From the NCBI GenBank assembly GCA_963693315.1, contig OY856186.1, forward strand, positions 75,933,123-75,997,122: 64,000 nucleotides of DNA, in the 5' to 3' direction. Under the pieces are notes generated by a model, which ran no database searches, was not told the origin of the DNA, and was given only the letters and a program-made list of their open reading frames with translations. The translations under genes and the position numbers were made by a program. This DNA is from Diogma glabrata. Lineage: Eukaryota > Arthropoda > Insecta > Diptera > Cylindrotomidae. Of the stretch, positions 60,143-64,000 are shown one piece after another. Every line of letters starts with the position of its first letter. Within the stretch, counting starts at the first letter, position 1.

Positions 60143-62468
60143 TATTATATGTATCAACCAAAAACAATGTCACCATAACAGCCTTCTTTTAAAATCTATG
60201 TAAGAAACTCGTAACACATACCACAATCTTGATACCTTAGAGTCTTAATGGTCCACTTTTATTATATATTTTAACTGTGGTGAAGTAAAAATACTTTAAC
60301 AATATGCAAGAAATATAACACACATTTATAACTCCTTGCTTTTTTAAAAACTTAATCAGACATGCAAGTCATTATCCTAATTCAAAATTAACTCGCCTCA
60401 CCACACTCGTTTTAAATTTTCTAAACGGAAAGTTTTTAGTTTTTCCTTAAAAACTTTTATCTATGCGAAATATGACTCAAAAGTTTTTCTTTTGTTTGGA
60501 TACTTTAAAATGGAAAAACATTTTTACGTTTATAATTTTATGATTCATATGTTTATATATGTATGTTGAAAATGAGATGAAATTTGTCTTCCTTATTAGA
60601 AAGGAAAAGAAAAATCAAATTTGAAGTTATTGTATCGAGATGTTATCAAATACAAAAGTCATTTGATATGAATTTAAATAAAAATTGAATTGAAATTACT
60701 GTACGGAATTACATATAATGGAAGTTTTATTTTGCTCACGAAGAGTATTTTTGTGCATTTCTTATTTAGGAGTGATTTATCTCACTCGTTTTCTACAATG
60801 GTTAAAGTGCTTTTCTTATTGTTAAGCTTACATAACAAAAATGATTCTTTTATTTAATTTTGATCCCCATTTCAGTTTGAATCCCTTCAAAATAATTTTT
60901 GCATTTACATTATACTATTCGTTATTTATTTCACCTTTTAAAACTGAAAATTACGTATGACTTTGCTTTTGTTTCTTTTCGACTGTGAAATCATTCAAAT
61001 TTGAATTTTATGCTAAATATACATATTTTCTTTAAATTTCCTTGGAAGAATATAATAAAAGTTTTTTTGTTTTTGTCAATAAAAAAAAATGTATATCAAG
61101 ATAAATTTTTTCCTGCCGTGTAAATGCATACAACGTATATTTTTGTGAAAGTGAAAATGCGTTTTTAATGTGCTGAAAATGTCGTATTTTATTATAAAAG
61201 TAAATATGTGATGAAGTTTATGAATAACAAAATCATAAATATACGAGTATGTACGTTTTATATGTTTGTCAATTGTGACTATCATTAAACCAAAAATATA
61301 GAGCTTCATAAATTTCAAGATGAATAGGATTATTTGTGTCACGAATATGAAATATTAAAATATATATAGTATATAATATATTAAAATGTAAAATGGTGTC
61401 GATATTTATCTAAGGCTTATATAGCTATTTACGTTGTAAAAATATTTAAGAATTTTAATTCACCGATTTCACATGCATCAACTTAAGAAATTTATATGTT
61501 TCTTGTGTTTCTTGATTGTTCAAAATATAATCCAGAAACTCAAATCATTTTAAGGAAATAATAGCTTTTCCAACTTGGAATTTTTAGCGATAGTGTTAAG
61601 ACTTCAGAGTCAGATATTAAAAACTCCTTAACTCATGTAAATAAAACCTCAGAAACGGTTAAATTCGGCTCTTAATTGATGGCATCAATCAACTCGCAAC
61701 GTACAACAGCTATAAAGGTTAATTATTTTAATGGCCCCATGCGTTAACAAAATCAATATTAATTTGTATATGTAATCAGTCAAGTTGAATTAAAATAAGT
61801 TTGTAGTTAATTTGTCTTTTTGAAGCCTTTACTATTTTAAAGAAAATCATTCGTTTTTTGAATAAATTTAGTAGCCTCCATAAATACTAAAATTGGTAAA
61901 ATTAGATTGTTAATCCACTATTATGTATATGATTGTATATATTATTTATAACTTTTGTTATCCAATTAGATTTTAAGGAAATCGCCTGAATATTGTATTA
62001 GAGATTTAGATGAGCAGTGGAAACAACTCTAATGCAAACAACAAACAGATTAATTTAATTTTGTTAAAAGAAATCAAAGCGATGCGGTAGATCGCTGTTC
62101 GTGAAAAAAAATAGCGGTTACCATTTTTGCTTATTTACGCTGAACCTAGTAGACATAACCTCAAAAAATGATTTGATCTAATGTTGTTTAACATATATGA
62201 ACTTATGACGAGTTTCGTAACATAAACTCACCTTTAAATTTTAATTTGAAATTGATTTTGTACAATAAACCGTAGACAAAATTAAATAAAACATAAAATT
62301 TCGAAAACGATTATTGAAAAATGAAATTTCAACAAGCAAATTTATTCAGACGGAAATTTATTCATTTAAGCGATTTTTTTCATTTAAGCCATCTATTGTA
62401 AATTTATTTAGAATGTAAATGTAAATAGCTAAGACACTTTTCTTTTAAAATAAAAACATTATAGTTTG
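60143..62468. other. AT-rich intergenic sequence
   Basis: No gene, RNA or repeat boundary is recognised in 2.3 kb. Confidence 0.4.
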
Positions 62469-62690
62469 ATTTTGAATTTTTGAGATCATTTAAACTCAAG
62501 TAAGTAAAAAAGTAATTGGAATATTTTCAATTCAAAGGTATGGTTTGAAGTTTCTCAGAAAAAAACTCTACTTCATATTTTTCGTGTTTCGGTTGGGATT
62601 CGAACCTACCTCGTCAGTGCCCGGCTCGAATCCTTGGGCAGACACGCTATCGATTACGCCGTTGAGGCGATGACAATTTCAAAGTTGAAA
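62469..62690 (-). mobile_element. tRNA-derived SINE
   Basis: On the minus strand a tRNA-like head (about 62,680-62,590) has a D-arm-like 'tcgcctcaacggcgtaat' and a perfect box B GGTTCGAATCC near 62,605-62,594. It is followed by a body, 62,566-62,469, repeated 98 bases long at 62,981-63,078. The head does not fold as a clean tRNA. Head plus non-tRNA body, with the body present elsewhere without the head, is the usual SINE pattern. Confidence 0.65.
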
Positions 62691-62980
62691 CTTCTTCATC
62701 ACTTATTTATTTTTGCTTAAGTTGAATTTTTCCATTGTCATTAGACTCCATAATATGGAAATGTTTTTACATTAATATGGGATTTGTTGCATTAAATTTC
62801 TAGACAATACTTTGTGTGAATTCATAGAATGGTGAACATCTATTCTAATTAACATCCTAAGTCACGATTGTATAGTCATTATTGATTGTTTCCAATCAAT
62901 GTGAAATCAATGGCTGACATTTGGTCAATTTGTAGTCCTACATGTATTAACATTAGACTACATTAAGGGAATTTAAATTA

Positions 62981-63078
62981 ATTTTGAATTTTTGAGATCA
63001 ATTAAACTCAAGTAAGTAAAGAAGTAATTGGAATATGTTCAATTCAAAGGTATGGTTTGAAGTTTCTCAGAAAAAAAC
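62981..63078 (-). repeat. Second copy of the SINE body (no head)
   Basis: 98 bases aligned without gaps to 62,469-62,566, with about three differences. It lacks the tRNA-like head, as expected for a 5'-truncated SINE insertion in the same orientation. Confidence 0.85.
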
Positions 63079-63110
63079 AATGACAATTAGAAAAGATCGG
63101 GAAATGTGTG

Positions 63111-63711
63111 CAATTCACACGTGGTAGAAGTGAAACCTTCAAAAATTTTGGCTTTAAGATAGTGAAACGAATGTGAAATTTCGGGAAGAGGATAATTGCA
63201 GGTTTTAGTCATGATCACAGTGATACAAAGTTTGATAATTATTTTACATTTTATTCGTATATATTACATAAATTTATTCAGACTCAGAGCTTACATTTTC
63301 GATAAATTATACAAGAGGCCTATGGTAACTAAAGTATGAAATAAATACTTTGGTCTTAATATGGTCAATATATCTTTGGAATACAGTGTTTCATTCGCAC
63401 TGTATCAACAACAAGATCAAAAACAGTAATTGACGCAGTATTCCAAAGATATATTGACCATATTAAGACCAAAGTATTTATTTCATACTTTAGTTACCAT
63501 AAGCCTCTTGTATAATTTATCGAAAATGTAAGCTCTGAGTCTGAATAAATCTATGTTATATATACGAATAAAATGTAAAATAATTATCAAACTTTGTATC
63601 ACTATGATCATGACTAAAACCTGCAATCATCCTCTTCCCGAAATTTTACATTCGTCTCATTATCTTGAAGCCAAAATTTGTGAAGGTTTCACTTCAACCA
63701 CGTGTAAATTG
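63111..63711. mobile_element. Foldback element with 274-bp arms
   Basis: The arms 63,111-63,384 and 63,438-63,711 are reverse complements of equal length with a few mismatches and a 53-base loop. The ends read CAATTCACACGTGG and its near complement. Arm landmarks are 'agtgaaaccttca', 'cgggaagaggat' and 'gaccaaagtatttatttc'. No target duplication or coding sequence is clear. An open frame crossing the right arm is an artefact. Confidence 0.9.
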
Positions 63712-64000
63712 TTTTTTCTGTTCCTGCATTTTAATCATTAATAATCATCAAAAACAATTTCATTTGTGTAAAAATTTATTTGCATAATTAATAATCTATT
63801 TAACATAAAATCGACATTAATCCTTTTCTTTATAAGACTACATACAAAGAAATCATAATAATTTATAATATAAATAAAATTCTTACAAAAAAACATAAAA
63901 TATTTTCTTTTATACAAAAATTAAACAGTTTTTCAATACTTACCTTATCAACTAATTACGTTTTTTTTATGAATTATTATATATTATCTATTTTTCCTAA
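63712..64000. other. AT-rich end of window
   Basis: Nothing recognised. Confidence 0.4.

Noticed and set aside
61076..61342. 88-codon minus-strand frame
   Set aside because: His/Phe/Ile-rich sequence from A/T-rich DNA without motif, start context or neighbours that would support a gene.

Overview
This is an AT-rich, repeat-dominated stretch of an animal nuclear genome, most likely an insect and plausibly a fly. The evidence is the mix of elements: a CsRn1-type Gypsy LTR retrotransposon, two kinds of non-LTR retrotransposon, hAT transposons, tRNA-derived SINE-like sequences, foldback elements and long (AT)n tracts. A run of exactly 200 N at 9,220-9,419 marks a scaffold gap. The species cannot be named from the sequence. 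I found no convincing host protein-coding gene. Every coding segment with a recognisable family belongs to a mobile element, and only one element, at 47.3-53.3 kb, looks intact.

Layout. 0-2.4 kb: fragments of dispersed repeats (families B and C below). 2.45-5.6 kb: a minus-strand CR1/Jockey-type LINE with endonuclease and reverse transcriptase, killed by one frameshift, one stop and an altered catalytic motif. 5.6-9.2 kb: nothing coding, with a possible solo LTR. 9.2-13.3 kb: the gap, a foldback element, two (AT)n tracts, a dispersed repeat (family A) and a TA-flanked hairpin MITE. 13.9-15.5 kb: a badly decayed Gypsy pol. 15.6 kb: a tRNA-Lys-like sequence. 17.7-18.3 kb: a probable orphan LTR. 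20.4-23.7 kb: a foldback element split by a decayed hAT. 23.85-29.6 kb: pieces of an RTE-like LINE. 30-35.6 kb: a nest of repeat D, a TIR element, a hAT and a family A copy, followed by tandem repeats. 36.5 kb: a minisatellite. 41-42.3 kb: a second copy of repeat D and a LINE tail. 42.5-45.3 kb: a TIR-bordered element carrying a zinc-finger/Cys-rich protein family that I cannot assign to a known transposase. 47.3-53.3 kb: the intact minus-strand Gypsy/CsRn1 element. 55.9-63.7 kb: further SINE-like and non-autonomous repeats, and a 601-bp foldback.

The most interesting items are two. First, the CsRn1-like element has identical 547-bp LTRs, open gag and pol frames, and a textbook -1 frameshift signal at the gag stop: GGGAAAC, an 8-nt spacer, an 8-bp stem, and a loop able to form a pseudoknot. 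Second, the 42.5-45.3 kb element has long inverted repeats of about 300 bp and encodes N-terminal zinc-finger-like pairs plus a C-terminal Cys-rich tail, with the middle of the protein deleted. Boundaries, frames and repeat matches were read by eye; no searches were run.
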